Shown here in pieces: positions 1-8,851 of a DNA stretch of 64,000 nucleotides (position 1 is its first letter; each line of letters begins with the position of its first letter). The DNA comes from Agromyces intestinalis (GTDB lineage: Bacteria; Actinomycetota; Actinomycetes; Actinomycetales; Microbacteriaceae). The translations under genes were made by a program, and so were the position numbers. The notes beneath the pieces are model-generated. The model was not told where the DNA came from, made no database searches, and was given only the letters and a program-made list of their open reading frames with translations. The DNA lies in NCBI RefSeq assembly GCF_008365295.1, contig NZ_CP043505.1, forward strand, positions 1,550,001 to 1,614,000, given 5' to 3'.

Positions 1-1676
1 CCGTGGATCGGCCAGCCTCGTGCCTCGCCCAGGTAGTCGATGCCCGTCCACAGGAACTGCCCTGCGACGTACTCGTTCCGCACGACGTCCAGCCAGTGGC
101 CGTAGCCGTGCGAGTTCTCGCTTCCGATGAAGGGTTTGTCGGGGTACCGGCGGTGGTCCGCTTCGTAAAGGTGCTCCTTGTAGTTGTAGCCGACGAGGTC
201 GAGCCGATCGAGCAGGCCCGTGGAGCCCGACAGCTCTGGGAACGCGGCTGCGAGCGTGACGGGCCGCGTCGGATCGAGTTCCTTGACGATCTGCACCAGC
301 CGATTCGCGATCGTCGTCAGCCGTCGCACGTCGGGCCGGTCGGGGTCGTAGACTCGCTCGGCCGCTGGCTTGTTCGCATCGTTGTTGCCGGTCATCTCGG
401 CGTAGAGCGGGCTGGCGTAGGGATCGTTCGGGTAGTCGATCTCATTGCCGATGCTCCACGCGATGATCGACGGATGGTTGCGATGGGCGTCGATCATGGC
501 GGCGAGGTCGCGCTCGTGCCACACGGGGAAGTCCTTCGCGTACCCCTCGTGGCGCGGCGGGTAGACATTGTGCCCCTGCCACCACTTGTTCTTCGGGTTC
601 TCCCATTCGTCGAACGCCTCGTCGATGACGAACAAGCCGAGCAGGTCGCAGAGCGCGTACAGCTCCGGCGCGTGCGGGTTGTGCGCCATGCGCACGGCGT
701 TGCATCCCAGCTCCTTCAGCTTGAGCAGCCGGCGAAGCCACACGGTCACGGGCACGGCGGTTCCGAAGCTGCCGGCGTCCTCGTGCAGGCACACACCCTT
801 GAGGTCGCGCGCCTCGCCATTGATCGAGAAGCCCAGGTCGGGGTCGAACCGGAACGTGCGGATGCCGACGGTCTGCTCGGAGCGAGCCCGCTGCTCGACG
901 CCCCGCTGCACCCAGCTGAGCGTCGTCGCGAGGCGGTACAGCTGCGGGGCGGAATCGGACCACAGCTCGGGCTGCGGCACCTGCGCGGTGATCACGGACT
1001 CGACGGATGCCCCGGCACCCACCTCCTCGCAGGTCGTGAACGTGTGCACGCGACCCGAGGTCAGCGACCGCAGTTCGTGGAGCGCGCGCACCGTCAGGTG
1101 CTCGGCGGTGTCGTTGACCAGCACCTGGGTGATGCTGATCGTCGCCTCCGACGGGTCCGCCGACAGCGTCGTGAACGCCGTGCCGTGCTCGCGCACGCGC
1201 ACCTGCTCGTGCACTTCGAGCCGCACGCCCCGCGTGATGCCCGAGCCGTTGTACCAGCGGGAGTCGGAGACGTCGGTGTGCTCCACCCGGACGCTGATGA
1301 CGAGGTCGTCGTCGGGCGCGTACGACAGCACCTCCGTGAGATCGAACGAGAAGCCGGCGTATCCCGAGGGCCGGCCGCCCAGGTGGTAGCCGTTCGCCCA
1401 CACCCGTGCGTTCTTGTACACGCCGTCGAAGACCAGCCGGACGTGGCTCCCCTGCGCCGCGCCGAGTTCGCTCAGCGGCACATGGGCGCGATACCAGCCC
1501 ACGCCGCCGGGCAGGTATCCGGTGCCGCTCGACCAGCTCGGCGAGAAGTCCTGTTCGACGCTCCAGTCGTGCGGCACGGCGACCGTGCGCCACGACGAGT
1601 CGTCGAAGCCCTTCGCCCAAGCATCGGGTTCGTCGGCGAGCGCGAACGCCCACCGGCGCATCTCGAAAGTGTGCAT
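1..1676 (-). CDS. GH2 family beta-galactosidase-like glycosidase (3' end cut by window edge)
   Basis: Retaining glycoside hydrolase of family 2, expected to release galactose or a related sugar from an imported oligosaccharide. 558 codons are visible, starting at ATG 1676 (protein begins MHTFEMRRWAFAL); the frame is still open at base 1. Visible parts are an N-terminal sugar-binding jelly-roll (LPGGVGWYRAHVPL, about residues 50-65), an immunoglobulin-like middle region and a TIM barrel. AWSIGNEIDYP supplies the acid/base Glu412 and KPFIGSENSHG the nucleophile Glu520. There is no signal peptide, so it should be cytoplasmic. It is the last visible gene of the operon that begins at 5992 and follows the DUF624 gene by 15 nt, which fits hydrolysis of the glycan imported by that transporter. 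GH2 also contains glucuronidases and mannosidases; the substrate cannot be fixed from sequence alone. Confidence 0.9.
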   Translation of the reverse strand, partial: MHTFEMRRWAFALADEPDAWAKGFDDSSWRTVAVPHDWSVEQDFSPSWSSGTGYLPGGVGWYRAHVPLSELGAAQGSHVRLVFDGVYKNARVWANGYHLGGRPSGYAGFSFDLTEVLSYAPDDDLVISVRVEHTDVSDSRWYNGSGITRGVRLEVHEQVRVREHGTAFTTLSADPSEATISITQVLVNDTAEHLTVRALHELRSLTSGRVHTFTTCEEVGAGASVESVITAQVPQPELWSDSAPQLYRLATTLSWVQRGVEQRARSEQTVGIRTFRFDPDLGFSINGEARDLKGVCLHEDAGSFGTAVPVTVWLRRLLKLKELGCNAVRMAHNPHAPELYALCDLLGLFVIDEAFDEWENPKNKWWQGHNVYPPRHEGYAKDFPVWHERDLAAMIDAHRNHPSIIAWSIGNEIDYPNDPYASPLYAEMTGNNDANKPAAERVYDPDRPDVRRLTTIANRLVQIVKELDPTRPVTLAAAFPELSGSTGLLDRLDLVGYNYKEHLYEADHRRYPDKPFIGSENSHGYGHWLDVVRNEYVAGQFLWTGIDYLGEARGWPIH

Positions 1677-1691
1677 TGAGCCGTCGGCCCC

Positions 1692-2336
1692 CTATTCCTC
1701 GACCGATGTCGACGCGGTGTACTTGCTGAAGATGCGCGCGAACACGAGACCGTTGACGGTGGCGACACCCGCGAACCCGATGACGAGCCAGAGCAGACCA
1801 TACCCCGTCGCCTGCGGGGTGAAGACGGTGACGGCGACGCTGAGCGCGATGACCGAGAGCACGGTCAACGACCCCACGGGATGCTTCCACGACAGCAGCC
1901 GTGCGTTGCGCAGCACCTCGCGGGTTCGTCCCTCGAACTTCGCGAGGTACGGAAACACGTACAGCGCGGTCATGACGAAGGTGAACGCGACGATGTACCA
2001 GACCACCAGCAGGATGAGCTCGACGATCGCACCGAGCGCGAGGTTCGTGAGCACGACGAACCACGCGGCGAGCACGCCCGCCAGCAGCACGAGCACGAGA
2101 CCGAGCACGGTGGCCTGACGCAGGTTCCGCCGGAACGACCGCGCGTAGTCGCTCGTGACGGAGTCGCACATGCCCGTCGCGATTCGCATCGAGGCGAAGT
2201 TCAGGGCGGTGAGCGACGCGCCGATCGTCACGACCGGAAGGCAGGTGGCGATGAACACCAGGTTGAGGATCATCAGATCCGCGACCCTGCTCAGGGTCCG
2301 CATGAGCGCGGAATCCGCTGCGAAGAAGCTGCGCAT
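1692..2336 (-). CDS. DUF624 (YesL-like) membrane protein
   Basis: 214-residue integral membrane protein beginning MRSFFAADSALMRTLSRVADL, with about five hydrophobic segments (one near residues 20-45, a pair at 75-125, a pair at 150-200). The N-terminal hydrophobic stretch followed by TCLPVVTIGASLTAL is typical of DUF624/YesL. Family members nearly always sit beside LplB/YtcP-type oligosaccharide importers; their biochemical role is unknown. The chosen ATG has AGGACGG about 6 nt upstream. A longer in-frame extension was not used because it would run through the hairpin at 2357-2397. The gene lies between the binding-protein gene and the GH2 gene of the same operon. Assignment is firm at family level; function is an inference from context only. 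Confidence 0.85.
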   Translation of the reverse strand: MRSFFAADSALMRTLSRVADLMILNLVFIATCLPVVTIGASLTALNFASMRIATGMCDSVTSDYARSFRRNLRQATVLGLVLVLLAGVLAAWFVVLTNLALGAIVELILLVVWYIVAFTFVMTALYVFPYLAKFEGRTREVLRNARLLSWKHPVGSLTVLSVIALSVAVTVFTPQATGYGLLWLVIGFAGVATVNGLVFARIFSKYTASTSVEE

Positions 2337-2356
2337 TCGTCCGTCCTGTCTCGAAG

Positions 2357-2397
2357 GGCCGGGTGCGCCCGCGCACTGCGCGCGGACGCACCCGGCC
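2357..2397 (-). promoter_or_regulatory. Intercistronic stem-loop after the binding-protein gene
   Basis: Near-perfect hairpin in the 73-nt gap between the binding-protein stop and the DUF624 start. Outer arms are GGCCGGGTGCG and CGCACCCGGCC; inner arms CCGCGC and GCGCGG continue the stem around an ACT loop. There is no T-run. Such hairpins after importer binding-protein genes commonly stabilise the upstream mRNA or partly terminate transcription, giving excess binding protein. That role is inferred here. Confidence 0.65.
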
Positions 2398-2409
2398 TGG
2401 GTGCGGTGC

Positions 2410-3963
2410 TCAATCGAGGCCGCGCGCCTCCGCCCAGGCGTCGATGTCCGCCTGGATGGACGCGCGGGCGTCCTCATAGCCGACGTCGCGCAGCTTCTCA
2501 CGCATCTCCTCGACGGCTGCGGCCGGATCGTCGAACTTGCCGTACTGCAGTTGCGGGATGTACTCGGAGAGCACACCGCTCATCGCCGCGAGCGTCGGAT
2601 CGATCGCGTCCTTGTTGAGGATCAGCGTCGAGTACGGGTACTCCTTCGCGACCGCGTCGAGTTCGGCGTAGATCTGCTCCTTGTCGGGAGCGTCCGTGAC
2701 CTTCGACAGCTCGTACTCGTCCATGCGGCCGGCCCAGAAATTCGAGCCGAGCGCATCAGTCGACGAGTCGTAGCCCTCGGGATAGCCCAGCTTGCCGTCG
2801 TCGGTGATGATGTAGTCGGTGCCCTCGATGCCGAAGTTCAGGAGCATGTAGTCCTCCTTGTCGTTCCGCAGCAGGTCGTACACCTCGAGCGCCTTCTCAG
2901 GGTGCTTGGAGTTCGCGCTGACCGCCATGGCGCCGTGCGTCAGGATGTCCTTGAAGAAGTTGCCGTTCTCCTGACCCCAGTAGAAGAACTTCGGGTCCGA
3001 CCCGGGTTGCTTCTTGTTCATGTTGTCGACGATCTGCGTGACGAACGTCTGCGTGTGGTGCTGGTCGGCGCCCGAGAGCCCGGCGTAGAACTCTTCCCTC
3101 GGGTCGCCGTCGTAGTTGAGCGCGTCTTCGCGCCACACGCCGATCTCGTTCCACTTCCTGGCCAGCTCGGCGGCCTCGACCAATTCGTCGCCCTCCATGT
3201 ACCACGAGGTCACGGTGTAGGGGTCGGCCTCGGAGGTCTGGAACGGGTAGTAGTTGCCCGCACTCACCTGCTGGATCGTCTGCAGGTCGGTGTGGCCCTG
3301 CAGGTAGCCCGTGAGGGCCGACTCGTTGGCGAGCGCGACATCCCACGGGTACGCCTCGGGCTTGTTGGCCTTGACCCACGTGAAGTACGTCGTGAAGTCC
3401 TCGAACTTCGTGACCTCGCCGTTCGGCAGGCCGGCCGCCGTGGCCCAGTCTCCGCGGTAGAAGAACCCGTGGTTCGTGTACTGGGTGTAGTTGTCCTCGG
3501 GAATGAAGTAGATCTGGCCGTCGTCGAGCTTCGTGAGGTCCCAGTGCCCTTCGGCGTCGACCTGCGCCCAGGTCTTCGGCGCGTGCTCCTGCAGCATCTC
3601 CTCCGACAGTGGGAGGAACGCGCCCTTCTCGGCGTTCTCCCACGCGTACAGCCAGTCGGTGGCGGTGGTGATGAGGTCGACGTTGTCATCGCCCGACAGC
3701 AGCTGCACGTTGTACTGCGTCTGCCAGTCGGCCCATTCGATGTAGAAGAGATCGAGGGTGGCGTTCGCCTGCTTCGTGAGTCGCTCGTTGAGCTGTTCGA
3801 GCATCGCCTCGAGACGACCATTGCTCGGTTTGTCGCCGAGCACGAGCATGGTGATCTCGGTCGGCCCTCCGGTGTCCTCGGCCGCGGTGCATCCGACCAG
3901 TGCCGTTGCGCTCAGGCCGAGCGCCAGCATTGCCGCCCCCGCCCTGACGATCGTTCGTTTCAT
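2410..3963 (-). CDS. Extracellular oligosaccharide-binding lipoprotein (LplA/YtcQ type, DUF3502-like C-terminus)
   Basis: 517-residue substrate-binding protein of an ABC importer. The N-terminus MKRTIVRAGAAMLALG is a lipoprotein signal with lipobox ALVGC, so Cys25 should be acylated and the protein tethered outside the membrane. The large size and C-terminal region match the LplA/YtcQ branch of family 1 binding proteins, which take complex oligosaccharides such as pectin fragments. The start has a strong GAAGGAG 6-7 nt upstream. It follows the permease genes by 117 nt, and a stem-loop lies directly after its stop, so it may be expressed above the rest of the operon. No ATPase gene is present; this family normally borrows a shared MsmX-type ATPase. 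The ligand is not identifiable. Confidence 0.9.
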   Translation of the reverse strand: MKRTIVRAGAAMLALGLSATALVGCTAAEDTGGPTEITMLVLGDKPSNGRLEAMLEQLNERLTKQANATLDLFYIEWADWQTQYNVQLLSGDDNVDLITTATDWLYAWENAEKGAFLPLSEEMLQEHAPKTWAQVDAEGHWDLTKLDDGQIYFIPEDNYTQYTNHGFFYRGDWATAAGLPNGEVTKFEDFTTYFTWVKANKPEAYPWDVALANESALTGYLQGHTDLQTIQQVSAGNYYPFQTSEADPYTVTSWYMEGDELVEAAELARKWNEIGVWREDALNYDGDPREEFYAGLSGADQHHTQTFVTQIVDNMNKKQPGSDPKFFYWGQENGNFFKDILTHGAMAVSANSKHPEKALEVYDLLRNDKEDYMLLNFGIEGTDYIITDDGKLGYPEGYDSSTDALGSNFWAGRMDEYELSKVTDAPDKEQIYAELDAVAKEYPYSTLILNKDAIDPTLAAMSGVLSEYIPQLQYGKFDDPAAAVEEMREKLRDVGYEDARASIQADIDAWAEARGLD

Positions 3964-4080
3964 GTGATGCTCCTTCGCATTGTGTTCACTTGGTGCTTCC
4001 TGCGGTACCGCCTCGGGTCGAGGCCTTCTCGAGACGCAACCGGTCGTCGGCGAACGGTCGCGCGTCGTCAGCGTCGGGGG

Positions 4081-5064
4081 TCATCCCTTCACCGCTCCGA
4101 TGGTGATGCCGCTGACGAAGTACTTCTGCACGAAGGGGTAGAGCAGCAGGATCGGGCCGGTGGCCACGACCGCGCTCGCCATCTTCAGGGTGTTGCTCGG
4201 CAGTTCCGTGATGCTGACGTTCGAACCGGCGACCGAGTTCCTCAACGCGTTTGCGGTGTTGATCACGTTGTAGAGGTGGTATTGGAGCGGCTTGAACTCG
4301 ACCGTGCTGCCGAGGTACAGCGACGACAGGTACCACTCGTTCCAGTAGGCCAGCGCGAGGAACAGGCCGACGGTGGCCAGCGCCGGCTTCATCATCGGCA
4401 GGCTCAGCTGGGCGAAGATACGGAAGTCGCCCGCCCCGTCGACCTTGCCGGATTCGATGACCTCGTAGGGCACGGTGCGCATGAAGTTCTTCATCAGGAT
4501 GATCAGCCACGGCGTCATGAGCAGCTGCAGGAAGACCGCGAGGTAGCTGCCCCGCAGGCCGAGATCGCGCGCGACCCAGAGGAACGTGGGCGCCAGACCT
4601 GCCGAGAACAGCGTCGTGAAGTAGATGAAGAACGAGATGTAGTTGCGGAAGGGGAAATCCTTCCGGTAAAGCGCGAACCCGGTCATCGCGATCACGAACA
4701 GGCCGATCGCCGTGCCGGTCACCGTCATCACGATCGTGACGACGTACGACCCGATGATCTGCTGCGGCGCTTTGAAGATGTACTCGTACGCGGTGAGCGT
4801 GAAGTCCTTCGGAAACAGCCCGAACCCGCTGCGCATGATCTCGGCCTCGCTCGAGAACGACGCCGAGATGATCATGGCGAACGGCAGCGCGCAGAACAGT
4901 GCGAAGAGGGTGATCGAGGTGTACGAGATCGCCCGCAGCACGAGGTCGCTGCGATCGAGCCTGATCGCGCGTGGCGGATTCGCGACGGCCGCCCGCCGCT
5001 TGCGGGGCAGGGCCGTGACGGCCTCGGTCACGGTGCGAGCGACGGTGAGGTCAGAAGAGCGCAT
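4081..5064 (-). CDS. Sugar ABC transporter permease, YtcP/LplC type
   Basis: 327-residue inner-membrane component of the importer, six predicted transmembrane segments after a 40-residue basic cytoplasmic N-terminus. The EAA cytoplasmic loop that docks the ATPase is visible as VIESGKVDGAGDFRIFAQLS near residues 205-225. The C-terminus ends in GAVKG, as in carbohydrate importer permeases of this class. Its start overlaps the end of the preceding permease by 14 nt, so translation is probably coupled. It should pair with the product of 5051-5992 to form the channel fed by the 2410-3963 lipoprotein. Confidence 0.92.
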   Translation of the reverse strand: MRSSDLTVARTVTEAVTALPRKRRAAVANPPRAIRLDRSDLVLRAISYTSITLFALFCALPFAMIISASFSSEAEIMRSGFGLFPKDFTLTAYEYIFKAPQQIIGSYVVTIVMTVTGTAIGLFVIAMTGFALYRKDFPFRNYISFFIYFTTLFSAGLAPTFLWVARDLGLRGSYLAVFLQLLMTPWLIILMKNFMRTVPYEVIESGKVDGAGDFRIFAQLSLPMMKPALATVGLFLALAYWNEWYLSSLYLGSTVEFKPLQYHLYNVINTANALRNSVAGSNVSITELPSNTLKMASAVVATGPILLLYPFVQKYFVSGITIGAVKG

Positions 5065-5992
5065 AGTCCTTGTTGATCCTTCGTACGATCCAGTTCGCCA
5101 GCATGACGAGGGCGAATCCGAACAGCGACTGATAGAGACCCACGGCGGTGGAGGTCGTGAAGTTGTTCTGCGAGAGCACCATGCGGTAGACCGAGGTCTC
5201 GATGATGTCGGTCGTCTGGAAGAGGGCGGCGTTGTTGCCGACGAGGTTCCAGAACAGCCCGAAGTTGCCGTGCATGATGCCGCCCATGGAGAACAGCAGC
5301 AGGATCACGAACGTCGGCTTGAGGCTCGGGAGGATGACGTAGCGGATGCGCTGCCAGGCCGAGGCGCCGTCGATGGCCGCAGCCTCGAACAGTCCTCGAT
5401 CGATGCCCATGATCGCGGCGAAGTAGACGATCGAGCCGTAGCCGGTGCTCTGCCAGAGATGCACCAGGATGATGATGATCGGCCACAGCCCGGCCGCGCT
5501 GTAGATCTTGATCGGGTCGCCACCGGTCTGCTCGATGAGGGCGTTGAGCGCTCCGGTGTCGTAGTTCAGCAGGTTGAAGGCGATGACTCCGACGAGCACG
5601 ACCGAGATGAAGTAGGGCAGGAACATCACGGTCTGGCTGATCTTCTTGAAGTGCTTCATGCGGATCTCGTTGAGCATGATCGCGAGCGCGATCTGCAGGA
5701 TGTTGCCCAGCACGATGAACGCGATGTTGTAGAGGATCGTGTTCCGCGTGAGCAGCCACAGCTGGCCCGACTTGATCAGGAACTCGAAGTTCTTGAACCC
5801 GACGAATGGGCTGCCGAAGATGCCATCGGTGTAGTTGAAGTTCGTGAACGCGATCCAGGCCCCGGGCATCGGGCAGTAGTTGAAGACGACGAAGAACGCG
5901 ATCGCCGGAACGCACATGAGCAGCAGCATCCTGCTGTTCGAGATGTTCTTGATCAGCGACTTCCGTCGCTGCGGCGCGTCGGTCCGGGACAT
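5051..5992 (-). CDS. Sugar ABC transporter permease, LplB/YteP type (operon first gene)
   Basis: 313 residues with six predicted membrane segments. The ATPase-docking loop is LFEAAAIDGASAWQRIRYVI around residues 195-215. It begins MSRTDAPQRRKS, with GGCGGAGG about 3-4 nt before the ATG. It is the first gene of the operon: about 270 nt of non-coding DNA separate it from the upstream tRNA. That gap holds an unusually A+T-rich patch (about 6050-6120), the likely promoter and operator region, but I cannot define the boxes with confidence. Members of this pair (LplB with YtcP) act as a heterodimer. DUF624 and GH2 genes downstream support an oligosaccharide rather than a monosaccharide substrate. 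Confidence 0.92.
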   Translation of the reverse strand: MSRTDAPQRRKSLIKNISNSRMLLLMCVPAIAFFVVFNYCPMPGAWIAFTNFNYTDGIFGSPFVGFKNFEFLIKSGQLWLLTRNTILYNIAFIVLGNILQIALAIMLNEIRMKHFKKISQTVMFLPYFISVVLVGVIAFNLLNYDTGALNALIEQTGGDPIKIYSAAGLWPIIIILVHLWQSTGYGSIVYFAAIMGIDRGLFEAAAIDGASAWQRIRYVILPSLKPTFVILLLFSMGGIMHGNFGLFWNLVGNNAALFQTTDIIETSVYRMVLSQNNFTTSTAVGLYQSLFGFALVMLANWIVRRINKDYALF

Positions 5993-6215
5993 CCTCCGCC
6001 TCTCTGCGGTTGCGCGTCGGCCTCGTTGCCGACGGCTGTCATCGGGGCTAAAACTAACCGTCGATGAAACTGTGCATGAGAGTACATCGGAAGGGTGTAG
6101 CGATACAAGAACTGTTTTCGACGCTCGTCATCGGGCCGATTCATCCCGAATGAGCGGCAGCCGCACCCCGGTGCGGCGCGTCCGCCGGCTCAGCGCATAC
6201 CCCACCCGAACGACG

Positions 6216-6256
6216 ATCGCCCCGCCTTCCGGCCGAGGGCCTGGAAGCGGGGCGAT
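6216..6256 (-). terminator. Stem-loop downstream of tRNA-Ser(GCT)
   Basis: Arms ATCGCCCCGC and GCGGGGCGAT extend through CTTCC/GGAAG with one bulged base, giving a stem of about 14 bp around a 12-nt loop, 9 nt after the tRNA 3' end on the same strand. No T-run follows, as is common for actinobacterial terminators. Confidence 0.75.
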
Positions 6257-6264
6257 TCACCGAG

Positions 6265-6353
6265 CGGAGACGGCGGGATTTGAACCCGCGGTCCCCGTGA
6301 GGGGACTCCACCTTAGCAGGGTGGTGCACTCGACCGGACTATGCGACGTCTCC
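6265..6353 (-). tRNA. tRNA-Ser (anticodon GCT)
   Basis: Acceptor arms GGAGACG and CGTCTCC pair fully, with a G discriminator. The anticodon arm is CCACC-CTGCTAA-GGTGG, reading GCT (Ser codons AGC/AGU). The T arm holds GGTTCAAATCC, and a long variable arm (GTCCCC/GGGGAC) marks it as a class II serine tRNA. The 3' CCA is not encoded. A -10 box TATGAT lies at 6383-6388, about 30 nt upstream of the mature 5' end. The tRNA is followed by the hairpin at 6216-6256. Confidence 0.97.
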
Positions 6354-6389
6354 ATGCGTGAGCCTCAGCGCACGCGGTTGCCATCATAA

Positions 6390-6429
6390 CCCGACGCCCG
6401 CCCGAAACACGATTCGGGCGGGCGTCGGG
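6390..6429 (-). terminator. Strong terminator hairpin after the LCP gene
   Basis: Perfect 17-bp stem CCCGACGCCCGCCCGAA / TTCGGGCGGGCGTCGGG with a six-base ACACGA loop, 15 nt beyond the LCP stop codon. It separates the LCP transcription unit from the tRNA promoter at 6383-6388 and overlaps the -35 region of that promoter. Confidence 0.85.
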
Positions 6430-6443
6430 TGAATGCCTGAGCT

Positions 6444-7757
6444 CTACTGGTCGTCGAGGGTGCGGCCGGCCGAGCAGCGCACGTCGGCTGCCGTCTGGCC
6501 CGGCACGCCCTCGAGCACGACACCGGGGGCCGGAGCGGTCGTGTCGGCAGGCGGCGCTTCCTCGGCCGGGGCCTCCTCGGCCGGAGGCTCCTCGACGGGG
6601 GCCTCCTCGACGGGGGCCTCGGCAGGTGGCGGCGCATTCGGGTCGGCCACGGATGAGAACGGCGAATCCTGTTCGGTCGGCAGCACGACGGGCACGTCCT
6701 GCTGCAGGGCGAGGTTCACCGACTCGGCACGCCAGTCGGGCTCGAGAGCGCCACCGCCCTCGACGTACGACGTCGGGTACTGGATGAACGCCAGCTTCGA
6801 GAGGTCGATGTCCTGCATCGCCTTCGCGATCGAGACCATCGTGGTGGGGTTCGCGAGTGCACTCGACAGCTGCATATTGGCGAGCGCGGCCTTGGCGATG
6901 CCGAACAGCTTCACCGGATCGGTCAGGGTGCCGTCGGACTGCACCTTCCGGGCGAGCGCCGACATGAACACCTGCTGGTTCGAGATGCGGCCGAGGTCGG
7001 AGCCGTCGCCGACACCGTGTCGCGTGCGGAGGAACTGCAGCGCCTGCAGGCCGCGCAGCTCCTGCACGCCGGGATCGAGATAGAGGTCGGTGTGCTCGTC
7101 CTCGATGCGCTCGGCGACGCACACCTGCACGCCGCCCACCGCCTCGGACAGCCCGGCGACGCCGAGGAACTGCACGACGCCGGCGAACGGAATGGTGATG
7201 CCGAGTTCGTTGCTGACGGTCTTCACGACGCAGTCCATGCCACCGTACGAGAGCACCGTGTTGATCTTCACGCTCGAGAGCGCCGAAAGCGTATCCTCGG
7301 GGTCCTCGGGGTCGGTGCACTCGGGCACCGAGACGAGCATGTCGCGGGGGAAGCTGATGACCTCGGCGTGCGTGTGGTCCTGCGAGATGTGCAGGAGCAT
7401 CGTCACGTCGTTGAGCACGGCGGTCTCTTCGTCGGGATCGCCGAACCCGTCGCCCTGACCTTCGCGGCTGTCGCTGCCGATGAGCAGCAGGTTCACGCCG
7501 CCGTCGATCGCCCCGATGTCGGGCACGCCCTCGAGCACCTTCTCGCTGTCGAGCGTGACCGTGGGCTTCGCCGTCTGCACCAGGTTCATCGCCGCGTACG
7601 CGGCGACCGAGACGCCGGACACCATGACCACGGCCAGCACCGAGGCGGCGCCCTTGGCGAGCGTCTTCCACAGCGAGTGGCGCTTCAAGCGACCGTGACG
7701 GGCCACCGACGGCGACTTCGCGGCTCGGCGCGAAGTGGGTCGCAACTCGTCGTTCAC
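6444..7757 (-). CDS. LytR-CpsA-Psr (LCP) family glycopolymer transferase
   Basis: 437-residue membrane-anchored enzyme that attaches teichoic-acid-like or other polymers from lipid carriers to peptidoglycan. Start is GTG 7757 (MNDELRPTSRRAAK) with AAGGAG 5-6 nt upstream; a longer frame would run into the tRNA-Ser gene and is rejected. A basic cytoplasmic tail precedes one transmembrane segment (about residues 33-57). The LCP domain follows with NLLLIGSDSREG, VISFPRDMLVSVP and the arginine-rich RTRHGVGDGSDLGRISNQQ. The C-terminal tail is an acidic Pro/Glu/Ala repeat (EEAPVEEPPAEEAPAEE), probably a wall spacer. It stands between two tRNA-Ser genes and ends at a strong hairpin. Confidence 0.93.
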   Translation of the reverse strand: MNDELRPTSRRAAKSPSVARHGRLKRHSLWKTLAKGAASVLAVVMVSGVSVAAYAAMNLVQTAKPTVTLDSEKVLEGVPDIGAIDGGVNLLLIGSDSREGQGDGFGDPDEETAVLNDVTMLLHISQDHTHAEVISFPRDMLVSVPECTDPEDPEDTLSALSSVKINTVLSYGGMDCVVKTVSNELGITIPFAGVVQFLGVAGLSEAVGGVQVCVAERIEDEHTDLYLDPGVQELRGLQALQFLRTRHGVGDGSDLGRISNQQVFMSALARKVQSDGTLTDPVKLFGIAKAALANMQLSSALANPTTMVSIAKAMQDIDLSKLAFIQYPTSYVEGGGALEPDWRAESVNLALQQDVPVVLPTEQDSPFSSVADPNAPPPAEAPVEEAPVEEPPAEEAPAEEAPPADTTAPAPGVVLEGVPGQTAADVRCSAGRTLDDQ

Positions 7758-7794
7758 CGGGCTCCTTCCGTCAGTCGTCGTATCGGCAGTTGCG

Positions 7795-7879
7795 CGGAGG
7801 GCGTGGGATTCGAACCCACGAGGCATTGCTGCCCACTGGTTTTCAAGACCAGCTCCATCGGCCGCTCGGACAGCCCTCC
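7795..7879 (-). tRNA. tRNA-Ser (anticodon TGA)
   Basis: Acceptor arms GGAGGGC and GCCCTCC pair fully, followed by a G discriminator. The anticodon arm CTGGT-CTTGAAA-ACCAG reads TGA (Ser UCN). T-arm GGTTCGAATCC and a long variable arm are present; CCA is not encoded. A TAGACT box at 7944-7949 on the minus strand is a plausible -10 element. The gene lies 37 nt upstream of the LCP start. Confidence 0.97.
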
Positions 7880-8029
7880 CTGCCGCACGCATCGACCTCC
7901 GCGATGGTGTTCGCGGAGCTCGTCTTCGGGCGGTTTGGCTCAGAGTCTAGCCGAAACGCAACTTCACCAGCCTTCCAGCGACGCCTGAGAAGGCGCTGAA
8001 TCGGCCGGGCGGATGCCTCGCGAAGGCCT

Positions 8030-8851
8030 CTACGGCAACGAGTCGAGCACGGTGGCGAGGCCCGCCTCGTGCACCGTGGCAGTGCTCTCGTTCGCCGCCG
8101 CCCTGACCTCGTCGGGGGCCTGCCCCATCGCGACCGCCCGCCCCGCGGCGCTCGCCCAGGTGAACATCTCGATGTCGTTGCGCCCGTCGCCCACGGCGAT
8201 CACGCGGTCGAGCGGGTGGTCGAGCCATCCGCGCACCCGCTCGAGCGCGGTCGCCTTGTTGACGCCGTCGGGGGCGATGTCGAGCCAGGCCGTCCACCCG
8301 ATCGCGTACGACACGTGGTGCAGGCCCATGCGATCGACGATGTCGAAGAACCCGTCGAGGTCGTGTTGGTCGCTGGTGACGACGACGCGCGTCGCACGCT
8401 GGTCGAGCAGTTCGTCGAAGACGACCTCGCGCGCGTTCTCGAGCGCCCAGTCGCCCATCGTCGCGGTGTAGAGCCGGAACCCGTCGGGGAGTTCGACCAT
8501 GAAGTTGCCGGCCGGCAGCACACCGCGGATGCGTTCGAGCACGCCGGTCGGGTCGAAGGTCTCGACGTGCACGCGCTCGTATCCGCCCTCGACCGCGTCG
8601 TTGCGCGCGAGCGTGACGGCGCCGTTCGAACACACCACGTAGTCGGGGTTCAGCCCGAGCCGGCCGAGCACCGGTGAGGTGCCCGCCCACGACCGGCCGG
8701 TCGCGAGCGTCACGAAGTGGCCGCGATCACGCGCGGATGCGACGGCGTCGACGACGACGGCGTCGATCGACTCGTCTTCGTGCATGATCGTGCCGTCGAC
8801 GTCGAGCGCGACGAACCACGGGTCGGAGTGCACGGCGTCGTCGGTGCTCAT
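8030..8851 (-). CDS. HAD-superfamily (Cof type) phosphatase
   Basis: 273-residue cytoplasmic hydrolase. Motif I is [14 protein letters not shown] (nucleophile and acid/base aspartates of DxDGT); motif II lies in LATGRS; motif IV is [16 protein letters not shown]2-type cap sits between them, as in Cof/YbiV sugar-phosphate phosphatases. The ATG overlaps the serS stop as ATGA, so it is translationally coupled to serS, a pairing seen in several actinobacteria. Substrates of this subgroup are broad (sugar phosphates, pyridoxal phosphate, FMN); none can be named here. Confidence 0.92.
   Translation of the reverse strand: MSTDDAVHSDPWFVALDVDGTIMHEDESIDAVVVDAVASARDRGHFVTLATGRSWAGTSPVLGRLGLNPDYVVCSNGAVTLARNDAVEGGYERVHVETFDPTGVLERIRGVLPAGNFMVELPDGFRLYTATMGDWALENAREVVFDELLDQRATRVVVTSDQHDLDGFFDIVDRMGLHHVSYAIGWTAWLDIAPDGVNKATALERVRGWLDHPLDRVIAVGDGRNDIEMFTWASAAGRAVAMGQAPDEVRAAANESTATVHEAGLATVLDSLP

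Noticed and set aside
2155-5076. 973-codon open frame on the plus strand
   Set aside because: It is the antisense of four well-supported minus-strand genes; its composition is Arg/Val/Leu-rich and shows no domain. High G+C opens antisense frames throughout this window.
7758-7892. N-terminal extension of the LCP gene
   Set aside because: It would translate through the tRNA-Ser(TGA) gene; GTG 7757 has a strong ribosome site.
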